64,000 nt of DNA from Pseudomonadota bacterium (GCA_023390245.1 JAEWDF010000036.1:14005-78004); one strand, 5' to 3'; positions 53,399 through 62,002 are shown, counted from the stretch's first letter. Made by a program: numbers and translations. The notes: generated by a model from the letters alone, not told the origin.

Positions 53399-55402
53399 CT
53401 ACAGACGCGTCTTGGCTGCCGCGACCACGGCGTCGGCCGTGATGCCGAACTTTTCGTACAGCACTTCCGCCGGGGCCGAGGCGCCGAAACCGGTCATGCC
53501 GACGAAGGCGCCGTCCTCGCCGATGAAGCGTTCCCAGCCCTGCTTGATCGCCGCCTCCACCGCGACGCGGACCGTGCCGCGCCCAATGACGGAGGCCTGG
53601 TAGGCGGCGTCCTGCTGTTCGAACAGCTCGAAGCAGGGGACCGAGACGACGCGGGTCGGCGCGCCTTCGGCCTCCAGAATCTCGGCCGCCTTCAGGGCCA
53701 GGGCCAGTTCCGTGCCCGTGCCGAACAGGGTGACCTTGGCCTCGCCGTTGGCCGCCTTGATCTCATAGGCGCCCTTGGCCGACAGGTTCTCCGCCGCCGC
53801 GACGGTGCGGACCGCCGGGGTCTTCTGGCGCGACAGGGCCAGGGCCGAGGGCGTCGTCTTCGATTGCAGCGCGATCTGCCAGCATTCCATGGCCTCGACC
53901 GTGTCGGCGGGGCGGAAGACGTTCAGGTTGGGAATGGCGCGCAGGGCGGCCAGGTGCTCGACCGGCTGGTGGGTCGGACCGTCCTCGCCCAGGCCGATGG
54001 AGTCGTGGGTCAGGACGTGGATGGCGCGCACGCCCATCAGGGCGCCCAGGCGGATGGCCGGGCGGCTGTAGTCGGAGAACACCATGAAGGTGCCGCCGTA
54101 GGGGATGACGCCGCCATGCAGGGCCAGGCCGTTCAGGGCCGCGGCCATGCCGAACTCGCGGATGCCCCAGTTGACGTAGCGGCCCTCATAGGACGGCGCG
54201 TCCAGGATCGGCGTGTCCTTGACGAAGGTGTTGTTCGATCCGGTCAGGTCGGCCGAGCCGCCGACCAGTTCGGGAATGGCGGCGAACACCTGTTCCAGCG
54301 CCGCGCCCGACGCCTGGCGCGTGGCCTGGGCGGGCCGGGTCTCCACGACCTCGGCGATCTTGGCGTTCAGGGCGTCGAAGGCGCCCTCGGGCAGGTCGCC
54401 CTTCATGGCGCGGGCGAAGTCGGCAGCCTGCGGCGATACGGCCAGGCGGGCCTCCCACTTCTTGCGGTCCTTGGCGCCGCGACGGCCGACCTTGCGCCAG
54501 GCCGACAGGATGGTCTCCGGCATCTCGAACGGATCGTGATCCCAGGCCAGGCCGAGGCGGGTGGCCGCGACCTCGGCCGCGCCCAGGGCCGCGCCGTGGG
54601 TCTTGTGACTGCCCTCCATGGTGGCGGCGCCCTTGCCGATCCTGGTCCGGCAGGCGATCAGCGTCGGCTTGTCCTGACGCGTCGCCCACTTCAGCGCGGC
54701 CTTGATCTCGTTCATGGAGTGGCCGTCGATGGCGCGCACGGCCCAGCCGGCGGCCTTGAAGCGCGCCTTCTGGTCGGTGGCGTCCGACAGGGACACCTTG
54801 CCGTCGATGGTGATCTCGTTGTCGTCCCACAGCACCGTCAGCTTGTTCAGTCGGTAGCGGCCGGCGAGAGTGATCGCCTCCTGCGACACGCCTTCCATCA
54901 GGCAGCCGTCGCCGGCGATGACCCAGGTGCGGTGGTCGACCAGGTCGTCGCCGTACTTGGCCGCCAGGTGACGTTCCGCCAGGGCGAAGCCGATCGAGGT
55001 GGCCAGGCCCTGACCCAGCGGGCCGGTCGTAACCTCGACGCCCGGCATGTGGCCGTATTCCGGGTGGCCGGCGGTCTTGGAGCCCCACTGACGGAAGTTC
55101 GACAGCTCTTCCTTGGTCGCCGCCTTGTAGCCGGTCAGGTGCAACAGGGCGTAGATCAGCATCGAGCCGTGCCCGGCCGACAGGATGAAGCGGTCGCGGT
55201 CGGCCCAGTCGGGGCGGCTGGCGTCGAACTTCAGGAATTTCGAGAACAGCACCGTGGCGACGTCGGCCATGCCCATCGGCATGCCGGGGTGTCCCGACCT
55301 GGCCTTTTCGACGCCGTCCATGGCGAGGACGCGGATGGCGTTGGCCATCTGCTCGGGCGTGGCCTTAGGGCTGGCCTTGGGTGCGACTTTGGCGTCGGTC
55401 AC
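53399..55402 (-). CDS. tkt: Transketolase
   Basis: This TPP enzyme moves two-carbon units in the pentose phosphate pathway. The 667-residue protein has SGHPGMPMGMADV, the TPP motif GDGCLMEG...NKLTVLWDDN, and the pyrimidine domain with PIPYGGTFMVFSDYSR-type and LGEDGPTHQPVEHLA segments. The start is GTG at 55402. It is divergent from the zapA operon and lies upstream of purT on the same strand. Confidence 0.96.
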   Translation of the reverse strand: MTDAKVAPKASPKATPEQMANAIRVLAMDGVEKARSGHPGMPMGMADVATVLFSKFLKFDASRPDWADRDRFILSAGHGSMLIYALLHLTGYKAATKEELSNFRQWGSKTAGHPEYGHMPGVEVTTGPLGQGLATSIGFALAERHLAAKYGDDLVDHRTWVIAGDGCLMEGVSQEAITLAGRYRLNKLTVLWDDNEITIDGKVSLSDATDQKARFKAAGWAVRAIDGHSMNEIKAALKWATRQDKPTLIACRTRIGKGAATMEGSHKTHGAALGAAEVAATRLGLAWDHDPFEMPETILSAWRKVGRRGAKDRKKWEARLAVSPQAADFARAMKGDLPEGAFDALNAKIAEVVETRPAQATRQASGAALEQVFAAIPELVGGSADLTGSNNTFVKDTPILDAPSYEGRYVNWGIREFGMAAALNGLALHGGVIPYGGTFMVFSDYSRPAIRLGALMGVRAIHVLTHDSIGLGEDGPTHQPVEHLAALRAIPNLNVFRPADTVEAMECWQIALQSKTTPSALALSRQKTPAVRTVAAAENLSAKGAYEIKAANGEAKVTLFGTGTELALALKAAEILEAEGAPTRVVSVPCFELFEQQDAAYQASVIGRGTVRVAVEAAIKQGWERFIGEDGAFVGMTGFGASAPAEVLYEKFGITADAVVAAAKTRL

Positions 55403-55516
55403 GGCGGAGACCTTTCGTCAGAGGGCGGAACGCGGTTCCACCACAGGAATTCGGAAGTGCGCCGCTTTACCCCGGCGCGTCGGCGGGTTCTATACGGATT
55501 CTGCAAGGAGCGACCG

Positions 55517-55780
55517 ATGGCTGACGCCGTGACGGCCGCAAGGGCGCGGATCGACCGGGCCCTGGCCAATCTGGAACGCAAGGTGCTGGAGCTGAAGGCC
55601 CGGCCGGCTTCCGCGCCGGCGATCGGCGACGACGACCTGTTCGCGCCGCGCGCCGGGAACGCCGCCGACGCCGCGCGGATCGCGGAACTTGAATCCGCCG
55701 GACGCGAGGCCTCCGACGCCCTGGCGCGCGCCGCCGACGCCGTGCGCGAGACGCTGGCCGACGCCGGGGAGGAGGGCTGA
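55517..55780 (+). CDS. Small coiled-coil protein upstream of zapA (DUF4164-like)
   Basis: The 87-residue protein is almost all helix, with heptad-like RIDRALANLERKVLELKAR and a second Ala/Glu-rich helix. AAGGAG precedes the ATG. It overlaps zapA in a TGATG junction, and such small coiled-coil genes commonly precede zapA in Alphaproteobacteria. A role in the division ring is inferred from the pairing. Confidence 0.75.
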   Translation: MADAVTAARARIDRALANLERKVLELKARPASAPAIGDDDLFAPRAGNAADAARIAELESAGREASDALARAADAVRETLADAGEEG

Positions 55781-56085
55781 TGGCGACGGTGACGGTGGAG
55801 GTGAACGGCCGCCCCTACGCCATCGGCTGCGCCGACGGCCAGGAGGAGCGGGTGCGGATGCTGGCCAAGCAGTTCGACAACCAGGTGCGGGCGGTGGCGC
55901 AGGACGTGGGCCACGTCGGCGACCTGCGGCTGTTCCTGATGTCGGCGCTGATCCTGGCGGACGAACTGCACGAGGCGCGGCTGGGCGGAAAGCCGGCTGC
56001 GGCGCCGGCGCCGGGCGCGGACGGGGTGGCCGAGGCGCTGAACGCCGTGGCGGCGCGGATCGAGAAAATCGTCCAGTCGATCTGA
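55780..56085 (+). CDS. zapA: Cell division protein ZapA
   Basis: ZapA promotes FtsZ filament bundling at midcell. The 101-residue protein has the N-terminal beta segment VTVEVNGRPYAIGC, then a C-terminal coiled-coil. Its ATG overlaps the upstream stop. The order zapA-6S RNA-fthC is conserved in many proteobacteria and supports the call. Confidence 0.93.
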   Translation: MATVTVEVNGRPYAIGCADGQEERVRMLAKQFDNQVRAVAQDVGHVGDLRLFLMSALILADELHEARLGGKPAAAPAPGADGVAEALNAVAARIEKIVQSI

Positions 56086-56094
56086 CGGCGCCGC

Positions 56095-56123
56095 TTGAGG
56101 GCGGGGCCCGGCGCGCCTATCTT
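56095..56123 (+). promoter_or_regulatory. Promoter of 6S RNA
   Basis: TTGAGG (56095-56100), 17 bases, then TATCTT (56118-56123), with the expected start near 56130. Confidence 0.65.
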
Positions 56124-56129
56124 GCGCGA

Positions 56130-56305
56130 CGGCGGGTCTTGCTGCGGTTCTCGTCGAGGGCGACCACATCCTCGCGACCTTAATTCTCTTGAAGGGAGCT
56201 GTCCCTGTCCGGGCTCGAGGGCCTGGGCACACGGCGCCCACCTGGTTATCCAGGTCGAGAGGATTGAATAGTCCCTCACGGTCCTCGCGGCGCCGCCAAC
56301 CTTTT
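56130..56305 (+). ncRNA. ssrS: 6S RNA
   Basis: The region between zapA and fthC folds as a long imperfect rod: GGCGG at the 5' side pairs with CCGCC at 56292-56297, followed by TTTTT at 56302-56306. The internal CTGGTTATCCAG hairpin (56241-56252) and the upstream TTAATTCTCTTGAAGG strand fit the central bubble of 6S RNA. 6S RNA binds the housekeeping RNA polymerase and mimics an open promoter. The call rests on synteny plus this structure; exact ends are approximate. Confidence 0.85.
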
Positions 56306-56316
56306 TCTTCTGTTGT

Positions 56317-56413
56317 GCGCTGCCGCTCGCGACGCGGTCGCTCGCTGCTTGAGCGCGTTTGGCGCTACCGCTCGCCGCACGGCGGCGCGCTGCATGAGCG
56401 CGATTTGTGCGCT
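56317..56413. repeat. Imperfect 45-47 bp tandem repeat before fthC
   Basis: GCGCT units begin at 56317, 56362 and 56409. The first two 45-bp units share most positions, including CCGCTCGC, CGCTGC and TGAGCGCG; the third is truncated. It fills the gap between 6S RNA and fthC. Confidence 0.65.
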
Positions 56414-56445
56414 AGGCTGGCCGCGCAACGGCTCGGGTGGGCGCG

Positions 56446-57006
56446 ATGATCCTCGACAAGCGTGAACTCCGCTCGGCCATGCGGGCGTTGCGCAAGCAGC
56501 TGGCCGAGGCCGATCCGGAAGCGGCGGCGCGGGCGGCCGACCATTCGGCGGACCTGCCGAGCGGAGAACCGGTCGCCCTCTATCGCGCCATGGGATCGGA
56601 ACTCGACACCGGCGCGCTGGCGATGGCGCTGGAGGCGGCCGGACGCCGGCTGTGCCTACCGGTGGTCCTGGAGCGGGACGCGCCGATGATCTTCCGGTCC
56701 TGGCGGCCGGGCGAGCCGCTGGAGCTGGACGCCGCCGGCTGCCCCGCGCCGCTTCCGTTGGCGGAAACGATCGATCCGGCGGTGATCCTGACGCCGCTTC
56801 TGGCGTTCGACGCCCGGGGCGGCCGGCTGGGCCAGGGCGGCGGCTACTACGACCGCACCTTCGCCGAGCGCCCGGACGCCTTGCGCATCGGCTTCGCCTA
56901 TGCGGGGCAGGGGGTGGAGCGCCTGGAATTGGAAGCGCACGATGTGCGTCTGCATGGCATTCTGACCGAGACGGGGTATAGGGCGATGTCTGGTATATCC
57001 CGTTGA
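56446..57006 (+). CDS. fthC: 5-formyltetrahydrofolate cyclo-ligase
   Basis: This enzyme converts 5-formyl-THF to methenyl-THF with ATP. The 186-residue protein has the N-terminal basic KRELRSAMR helix, VALYRAMGSELDT, PLLAFDARGGRLGQGGGYYDRT and a C-terminal domain. ATG at 56446 is preferred; a GTG nine bases upstream is possible. Its TGA stop forms part of the -35 box of the following vapBC promoter. Confidence 0.94.
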   Translation: MILDKRELRSAMRALRKQLAEADPEAAARAADHSADLPSGEPVALYRAMGSELDTGALAMALEAAGRRLCLPVVLERDAPMIFRSWRPGEPLELDAAGCPAPLPLAETIDPAVILTPLLAFDARGGRLGQGGGYYDRTFAERPDALRIGFAYAGQGVERLELEAHDVRLHGILTETGYRAMSGISR

Positions 57007-57031
57007 CATACGCCAGAGGCGTCGCGATACT
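57003..57031 (+). promoter_or_regulatory. Promoter of the second vapBC, predicted leaderless
   Basis: A consensus TTGACA (57003-57008), 17 bases, then GATACT (57026-57031). The antitoxin ATG at 57039 is eight bases after the -10, near the expected transcription start. CGCC-AGA-GGCG lies between the hexamers. The -35 overlaps the fthC stop codon. Confidence 0.75.
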
Positions 57032-57038
57032 GACAAGC

Positions 57039-57272
57039 ATGAACGCGCCGTTGAAAGCGACTGTCTTCAAGTCGAACCGTTCCCAGGCGGTGCGCCTGCC
57101 CAAGGCCGCCGCCTTTCCTGACGACGTCAAGGATTTGAGGGTGATCAAGAAGGGCAAGGCCCTTCTGCTGGTCCCCGCAGACGCGATGTGGGAAGACTTC
57201 TTCGACAAGCCCGGCATCGACATCCGCATCGCCGCTGACCTCATCGACGACGACGTGGTCGAGTTCGACTGA
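57039..57272 (+). CDS. VapB-family antitoxin
   Basis: The 77-residue protein has the swapped-hairpin domain pattern TVFKSNRSQAVRLPKAAAF and LRVIKKGKALLLVP, then an acidic tail ending DDDVVEFD that should bind VapC. It starts ATG 57039 without a ribosome binding site, consistent with a leaderless mRNA. The stop abuts the toxin GTG. Confidence 0.88.
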   Translation: MNAPLKATVFKSNRSQAVRLPKAAAFPDDVKDLRVIKKGKALLLVPADAMWEDFFDKPGIDIRIAADLIDDDVVEFD

Positions 57273-57692
57273 GTGTACCTTTTTGACTCCGACATCTGCG
57301 TGCGGCTTCTGCGGAACCGCCCGGCGAACCTGATCGCGCGGCTGGAAGGTCATGCCGGTGCGTTGTTCACATCGGTCATCGTCCGTCACGAACTGATCCA
57401 CGGCGCCTTGATGTCGTCGCGGCCGGACGAACAGCGCGCCGCTGTGGACGAGCTGTTGTCGCGGCTGACGGTTCTCGACCTGGACTCCAGGGACGCGGAT
57501 CACGCGGCGGACATCAAGGCTGTGCTTCGACGTCGAGGCCAGATGATCGGAGCGAACGATCTGCTGATCGCCGGTCAGGCGCGGAGCCGATCTCTGATCG
57601 TGGTCACCGGCAACCTTCGTGAATTCGCCCGTGTCGACGGCCTGCGCTGCGAAGACTGGCCGGCAGGCCCGATGGGACCGTATCTGACATGA
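57273..57692 (+). CDS. VapC-family PIN-domain toxin
   Basis: The 139-residue PIN ribonuclease has Asp in FDSDI, Glu in RHELIHG, Asp in GANDLLIAGQA and TGNLREF. The start is GTG directly after the antitoxin stop. Its last codons overlap the ymdB-type start (ATGA), so the phosphoesterase depends on this gene for coupling. C-terminal residues are Pro/Gly-rich. Confidence 0.88.
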   Translation: MYLFDSDICVRLLRNRPANLIARLEGHAGALFTSVIVRHELIHGALMSSRPDEQRAAVDELLSRLTVLDLDSRDADHAADIKAVLRRRGQMIGANDLLIAGQARSRSLIVVTGNLREFARVDGLRCEDWPAGPMGPYLT

Positions 57693-58513
57693 GACTGGCT
57701 TTCTTCGGCGACGTCATCGGCAAGTCCGGCCGTGACGGGATCAGCGACCATCTTCCCGGCCTGAAGCGCGACCTGAAGCTCGACTTCGTCGTGATCAACG
57801 CCGAGAACGCGGCTGGCGGCTTCGGCATCACCGAGAACACCGCGCGCGAGCTGTTCATGGCCGGCGCCGACTGCCTGACGCTGGGCAACCACAGCTGGGA
57901 CCAGCGCGAGGCCCTGACCTACATCGTGCGCGAGCCGCGGCTGATCCGGCCGCTGAACTATCCGCGGCTGATGGACGCCCCCGGCGCCGGGGCCAATCTG
58001 TTCGAGACTCACAACGGTCGCAACGTCCTGGTCATGAACGTGCTGGGCCGCGTTCACATGGACCCGATGGACGACCCCTTCAGCGCGGTCGAGAAGGAAC
58101 TGGCCGCCTGCCCGCTGGGCCTGGCGGCCGATGCGATCATCGTCGACATGCATTGCGAGGCGACCAGCGAGAAGATGGCCATGGGCCACTTCTGCGACGG
58201 CCGCGCCAGCCTGGTGGTGGGCACCCACACACACGTTCCCACCGCCGACGCCCAGATCCTGCCGGGCGGCACGGCCTATCAGACCGACGCCGGCGGCTGT
58301 TGCGACTATGACTCCGTCATCGGCAACGAGAAGGAGGAGCCGCTGCGGCGGTTCACCACCCGGCTCTCCGGCGGGCGCTACCAGCCGGCGTCGGGACCGG
58401 CGACGGTGTGCGGCGTCTTCGTCGAGACCGACGACCGGACGGGCCTGGCGACGCGCGTCGAGCCGATCCGGATCGGCGGGCGGCTGAAGACGGCCGTGCC
58501 GGTCGTCGACTGA
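57689..58513 (+). CDS. YmdB-family metallophosphoesterase
   Basis: The 274-residue protein matches the YmdB/TIGR00282 group: FFGDVIGKSGRDG at the start, NAENAAGG, LTLGNHSWDQ, VDMHCEATSEK and GTHTHVPTADA. These metal-binding patterns mark a calcineurin-like phosphodiesterase, with 2',3'-cAMP reported as a substrate for a B. subtilis relative. In many Alphaproteobacteria it directly follows fthC; here vapBC separates them. Confidence 0.9.
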   Translation: MRLAFFGDVIGKSGRDGISDHLPGLKRDLKLDFVVINAENAAGGFGITENTARELFMAGADCLTLGNHSWDQREALTYIVREPRLIRPLNYPRLMDAPGAGANLFETHNGRNVLVMNVLGRVHMDPMDDPFSAVEKELAACPLGLAADAIIVDMHCEATSEKMAMGHFCDGRASLVVGTHTHVPTADAQILPGGTAYQTDAGGCCDYDSVIGNEKEEPLRRFTTRLSGGRYQPASGPATVCGVFVETDDRTGLATRVEPIRIGGRLKTAVPVVD

Positions 58514-58527
58514 AGCCCGGAGACGCT

Positions 58528-58983
58528 TCAGCTCTGCTCGGCGCGTCGTTCCAGCAGGGCGTAGCGCAGGATGGCCGCGCCGACCCCGATCGTCAGGACG
58601 GCGTGGATCGCATCCAGCGTCCCGATCGGCTCGACGAACTGGTTGACGGCATAGACGCCGAGGCCCGCCAACGCCGCGGCGAAGAAGCCGAACTGCTGGC
58701 CGCGCCGGCGGTTGTCGATCGCCACCTCGTCGTTCATCAGCCGGCGGACCTCCCGGCCGTGGACCCAGCCGCCGCCGGTCGCCATCATCAGCAGCAGGGC
58801 CAGGACCCATACGGCCCAGGCCGAGACCTTCACCTGGTCGACGAGGCGGGGCCCGTCGGTTTCGGCGCCCCAGGCGTAGAAACTGGCCTGCCAGATCAGG
58901 AACAACAGCCCCTGAGCCATCAGGATGCGCCTGCGGCGGCGTGAAAAGCGCTCGGCCGCCTCGGCGGCGGTTCGCGTGGTCAT
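58528..58983 (-). CDS. Four-helix membrane protein of unknown function
   Basis: The 151-residue protein has a basic N terminus (RFSRRRRRILMAQG) and four likely membrane segments near residues 23-40, 55-75, 95-115 and 123-143. I recognise no family. The ATG at 58983 has AGAGGGGC upstream; a longer frame is less likely. A palindrome-rich operator region lies immediately upstream. Confidence 0.7.
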   Translation of the reverse strand: MTTRTAAEAAERFSRRRRRILMAQGLLFLIWQASFYAWGAETDGPRLVDQVKVSAWAVWVLALLLMMATGGGWVHGREVRRLMNDEVAIDNRRRGQQFGFFAAALAGLGVYAVNQFVEPIGTLDAIHAVLTIGVGAAILRYALLERRAEQS

Positions 58984-58996
58984 CAGATGCCCCTCT

Positions 58997-59034
58997 ATGT
59001 AACCCTGGGGTGACAGGTAACCTGTAGGTGACAT
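58997..59034. promoter_or_regulatory. Palindrome-rich operator upstream of the membrane protein
   Basis: CAGGTAACCTG (59014-59024) is an 11-bp palindrome. ATGTAACC and GGTGACAT flank it as imperfect inverted arms, and GTGACA recurs. The density of half-sites suggests a repressor or activator site; the regulator is unknown. Confidence 0.5.
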
Positions 59035-59148
59035 TCCGTCAATGGTCGGCGACCGGTCGACCGAGCGATGGCCCGGTCCGGATGGATGACCGATTATTCA
59101 CTCGGGACGACGACGTTCTCCGGGTTAGGTCAGGCGCAGGAGGAAACC

Positions 59149-59991
59149 ATGCGCATTCGTCATCTCGCCGGCCTCGCCGCCGCCATCGCCGCCAGCTCCG
59201 CCGCCGTCCAGGCCCAGGACGCGCCCCGGACGATCCAGCTTGGCGAATTCCTCGGGCTCCGGACCGTCCAGGCGACGATCGGCGGACGGACCGGGTCCTT
59301 CATCCTCGATACGGGCGGCGGCGTTTCCGTGGTCGGTCCCGATCTGGCGAGCGGCGCCGGCTGCACGCCGTGGGGCCAGATCACCGGATTCCGGCTGACG
59401 GGAGAGCGGTTGACCATGCCGCGTTGCGACGACCTGGCGATCGACGTCGGCGGAGTCGCCCTGACGGCGCCGAGCGCGGGCGTTCTCGACCTGTCGACGC
59501 TGATGCCGCCGGAGGCGCCGAAGATCGACGGCCTGGTCGCGCTGGATGGGCTTCAGGCGCGGCCGTTCACCCTGGAGCTGGGGGCCGGCCGCCTGACCGT
59601 GGAGACGCCAGCCAGCCTGGCCGAGCGCATCCGGGGCGCGGTCGAGGTTCCGATCCGTCTCCACCGCCAGGCGGGCGGGGCCAGCCTCACGGTCATGGCG
59701 CGGGTCATGACGCCGCGCGGGCCGCTGTGGATGCAGCTCGATTCCGGAAGCGCCGCGCCGATCCTGGTGGCCAAGACCTCCGCCGAACCGCTGGGGCTCG
59801 ATCCCGAGACCGCGCGCCAGCCGCTGCATCTGGCCATCGCCGGGATCGACGGCGGAATGGTGGAGGCGGATGTTCCCGCAACGGTCCGCGAGATGATCAT
59901 CGACGGCAACATCGGCCTGCCGGTGATGCGCGACTGGATCATGACCTTCGATCTCCAGGCGCAGCGCCTTTGGATCAGGCCGGCGGGGTGA
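59149..59991 (+). CDS. Secreted aspartic protease with two active-site motifs
   Basis: The 280-residue protein has a signal peptide ending VQAQ (about residue 22). Two retropepsin-like lobes follow, with FILDTGGG about residue 50 and MQLDSGSAAP near 195, each carrying the catalytic Asp pattern D-T/S-G. The ribosome binding site AGGAGG is strong. Its 3' end overlaps the convergent P450 gene by 17 bases. Substrate is unknown. Confidence 0.8.
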   Translation: MRIRHLAGLAAAIAASSAAVQAQDAPRTIQLGEFLGLRTVQATIGGRTGSFILDTGGGVSVVGPDLASGAGCTPWGQITGFRLTGERLTMPRCDDLAIDVGGVALTAPSAGVLDLSTLMPPEAPKIDGLVALDGLQARPFTLELGAGRLTVETPASLAERIRGAVEVPIRLHRQAGGASLTVMARVMTPRGPLWMQLDSGSAAPILVAKTSAEPLGLDPETARQPLHLAIAGIDGGMVEADVPATVREMIIDGNIGLPVMRDWIMTFDLQAQRLWIRPAG

Positions 59992-61372
59992 CGCCAGAAC
60001 GCCGGACCCGGAAGCGCAGGCGCAGGGTCTCGCGGCTGCGCAGGGTGATCTGGTGGATCGGGCGCGGCTCGGCCGGCGTGATCGGCTCGATTTCCGCCGC
60101 GCGGACGACGGCCGAGAGGGCGATCATCGCCTCCTGCATGGCGAAGGCCGCGCCGATGCAGACGCGCGGGCCGGCGCTGAAGGGGATGTAGGCGTAGCGG
60201 TCGACGGCCTTGCGGTTCGCGGGCAGGAAGCGTTCCGGCCGGAAGGCCTCGGGGTCGTCCCATAGACGCTTGTGGCGCTGGATGATCCAGGGGGAGATGA
60301 TGACGGTCGCGCCGGCCTCGATCCGCTGGCCGCCGATCTCGTCCGGCCCCAGGGCGCGGCGCGCCATCGTCGGGGCGGGCGGGAACAGGCGCATCGTCTC
60401 CTCGATCACCGCCCGGGTCCAGGGCAGCGCGTCGGTCCAGTCGGGGCGCTCCAGATCCAGGGCGTCGGCCTCGGCGCGGACGTGCGCCAGATAGTGCGGC
60501 TGGCGGCTGAGCAGGTGCAGGGTCCAGCCCAGGGCGCGGGCGGTGGTCTCATGGCCGGCCAGGATGAAGGTCAGGATGTTGGCGGCGACCTCGCTGTCGC
60601 TGAGCGCGTCGCCGTTTTCGTCGCGGGCGGCGATCAGGGCGGTCAGGAGGTCGGCGGGGGCGTCCCCGCCCGCCTCGATGCGGCGGCGTCGCGCCTCCAC
60701 CAGGGCGGAGACCTTGCGCTCGAAGAACAGGGCCGAGCGATAGCCGGCCAGGCGGCCCAGGCGCGGCAGCCAGGCGGGGGCGTCGAGCACGTCCAGCGGG
60801 TCGATCTTGCCGCCGGTCGCCAGGAAGCGGTTCAGCGCCCGCTCGAACCCCTTGGCCTCGCCGCCCAGTTCATCGGAGAACAGGGTGGCCGACAGGATGT
60901 CGAAGGTCAGGCCCGACATCTCGGAATCGACGTCCAGCACCCGGCCGCGCGCCGACAGCGCCCAGCCCGCGACCCGCGCGCGGCAGACCTGATCCATCCG
61001 CCGGGTCAGGCCGCCCATCCTCGCCGGCGTGAACAGGGGCGCCAGGATGCGCCGCACACGCCGCCAGGCGTCGCCCTCGGTCAGTAGCAGGCCCTCGGCC
61101 AGCAACGGACCCAGCACCCGGCGCTGGAGCGCGCCCTTCTCGTAGTTGGCGGCGTTCTCGGTCAGAACGTGGCGCACGCCCTGCGGATGGCTGACGACCA
61201 GGATCTCGCCCAGAGCACTCTGGCCGTGAAGCTGCGGCTCCTCGAAGTGCCGCTCCGACCAGATGCGGATCGGGTCGCGCCAGCTGATCCACAGGAACGG
61301 CAGCAGGTCCAGCGGCCTGCCCTCGCGGCGGGGGACGCTGGGCCTGAAAGGCTGGGTCGCCGCCATGTCCAT
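59975..61372 (-). CDS. Cytochrome P450
   Basis: The 465-residue monooxygenase has the I-helix AGHETTA near residue 270, the ExxR motif in EETMR, a downstream PERF, and the haem loop PFSAGPRVCIG with the thiolate Cys near residue 408. There is no membrane anchor, as in bacterial class I P450s. Redox partner genes are not adjacent, so the substrate cannot be assigned. Confidence 0.93.
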   Translation of the reverse strand: MDMAATQPFRPSVPRREGRPLDLLPFLWISWRDPIRIWSERHFEEPQLHGQSALGEILVVSHPQGVRHVLTENAANYEKGALQRRVLGPLLAEGLLLTEGDAWRRVRRILAPLFTPARMGGLTRRMDQVCRARVAGWALSARGRVLDVDSEMSGLTFDILSATLFSDELGGEAKGFERALNRFLATGGKIDPLDVLDAPAWLPRLGRLAGYRSALFFERKVSALVEARRRRIEAGGDAPADLLTALIAARDENGDALSDSEVAANILTFILAGHETTARALGWTLHLLSRQPHYLAHVRAEADALDLERPDWTDALPWTRAVIEETMRLFPPAPTMARRALGPDEIGGQRIEAGATVIISPWIIQRHKRLWDDPEAFRPERFLPANRKAVDRYAYIPFSAGPRVCIGAAFAMQEAMIALSAVVRAAEIEPITPAEPRPIHQITLRSRETLRLRFRVRRSGVTPPA

Positions 61373-61395
61373 GTCGCCGCTCCTTGGAATTCGCC

Positions 61396-61710
61396 TCAGT
61401 CGGGCGTGTCGTCCCTGAAACGATCCATCTGGTGCATCTGTTCATGCAAGATCGTGACGATGCCGACCGCACCGTCTGAAAGCAGGCGCCAATAGATGTA
61501 GTGATGCTCGAAACGGGCGTAATAGCCCTCGACGCCGAACTCGGCGGGAATGGCGCGCCAGGGGATGCGCCGCGCGGCGATGTCCTCGAACCGGGCGAAC
61601 AGGCCTCGGATATAACGTTCGGCCTGCTCCTCGCCCCAGCGGCCGCGTGTGTAGACATAGATGTCGTCCAGCCGACGCCCCGCCGCATCCTGAACGCGAA
61701 ACCTGGCCAA
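61396..61710 (-). CDS. ParE/RelE-family toxin
   Basis: The 104-residue protein begins ARFRVQDAAGRRLDDIYVYT and has the helix then beta-sheet plan of ParE, with a C-terminal VGIVTILHEQM strand. The start is TTG at 61710, four bases after the antitoxin stop. Gyrase poisoning is typical of ParE, but the target here is not shown. Confidence 0.85.
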   Translation of the reverse strand: MARFRVQDAAGRRLDDIYVYTRGRWGEEQAERYIRGLFARFEDIAARRIPWRAIPAEFGVEGYYARFEHHYIYWRLLSDGAVGIVTILHEQMHQMDRFRDDTPD

Positions 61711-61714
61711 GGGA

Positions 61715-61972
61715 TCAGCCTCTGGCGTTGCGGGCCATCACCTCATCGGCGGACAGGGCGACGTATCGATCCTCCGGCGCGGCGAAGGCGACCCTGAGTT
61801 CCGCCTGAAGGCGGTCGAAGCGTTCGGACTCCGCCCGCGCCTTGTCGCGACGGATCAGGTCGCGGACGTATTCGCTGACATTCTCATAGGCGCCGTTCTC
61901 GCCAACGTTGGCCGAGATGAAATCGCCCAAGGCGCCGCTGACACGGACATTGAGGGTCATGGGATTCGACAT
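61715..61972 (-). CDS. ParD-family antitoxin
   Basis: The 85-residue protein has a ribbon-helix-helix N terminus (MTLNVRVSGALGDFISANV, residues 5-23) and GAYENVSEYVRDLIRRDK, a classic ParD pattern. AGGAGG precedes the ATG at 61972. It is downstream of purL on the same strand with an inverted repeat in the gap. Confidence 0.88.
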   Translation of the reverse strand: MSNPMTLNVRVSGALGDFISANVGENGAYENVSEYVRDLIRRDKARAESERFDRLQAELRVAFAAPEDRYVALSADEVMARNARG

Positions 61973-62002
61973 GGCGACCTCCTGCTCTCAACTTAAGAGA
62001 TA

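Noticed and set aside
56317..56413. Repeat array considered as CRISPR
   Set aside because: The units are adjacent without spacers, and no cas gene is in the window.
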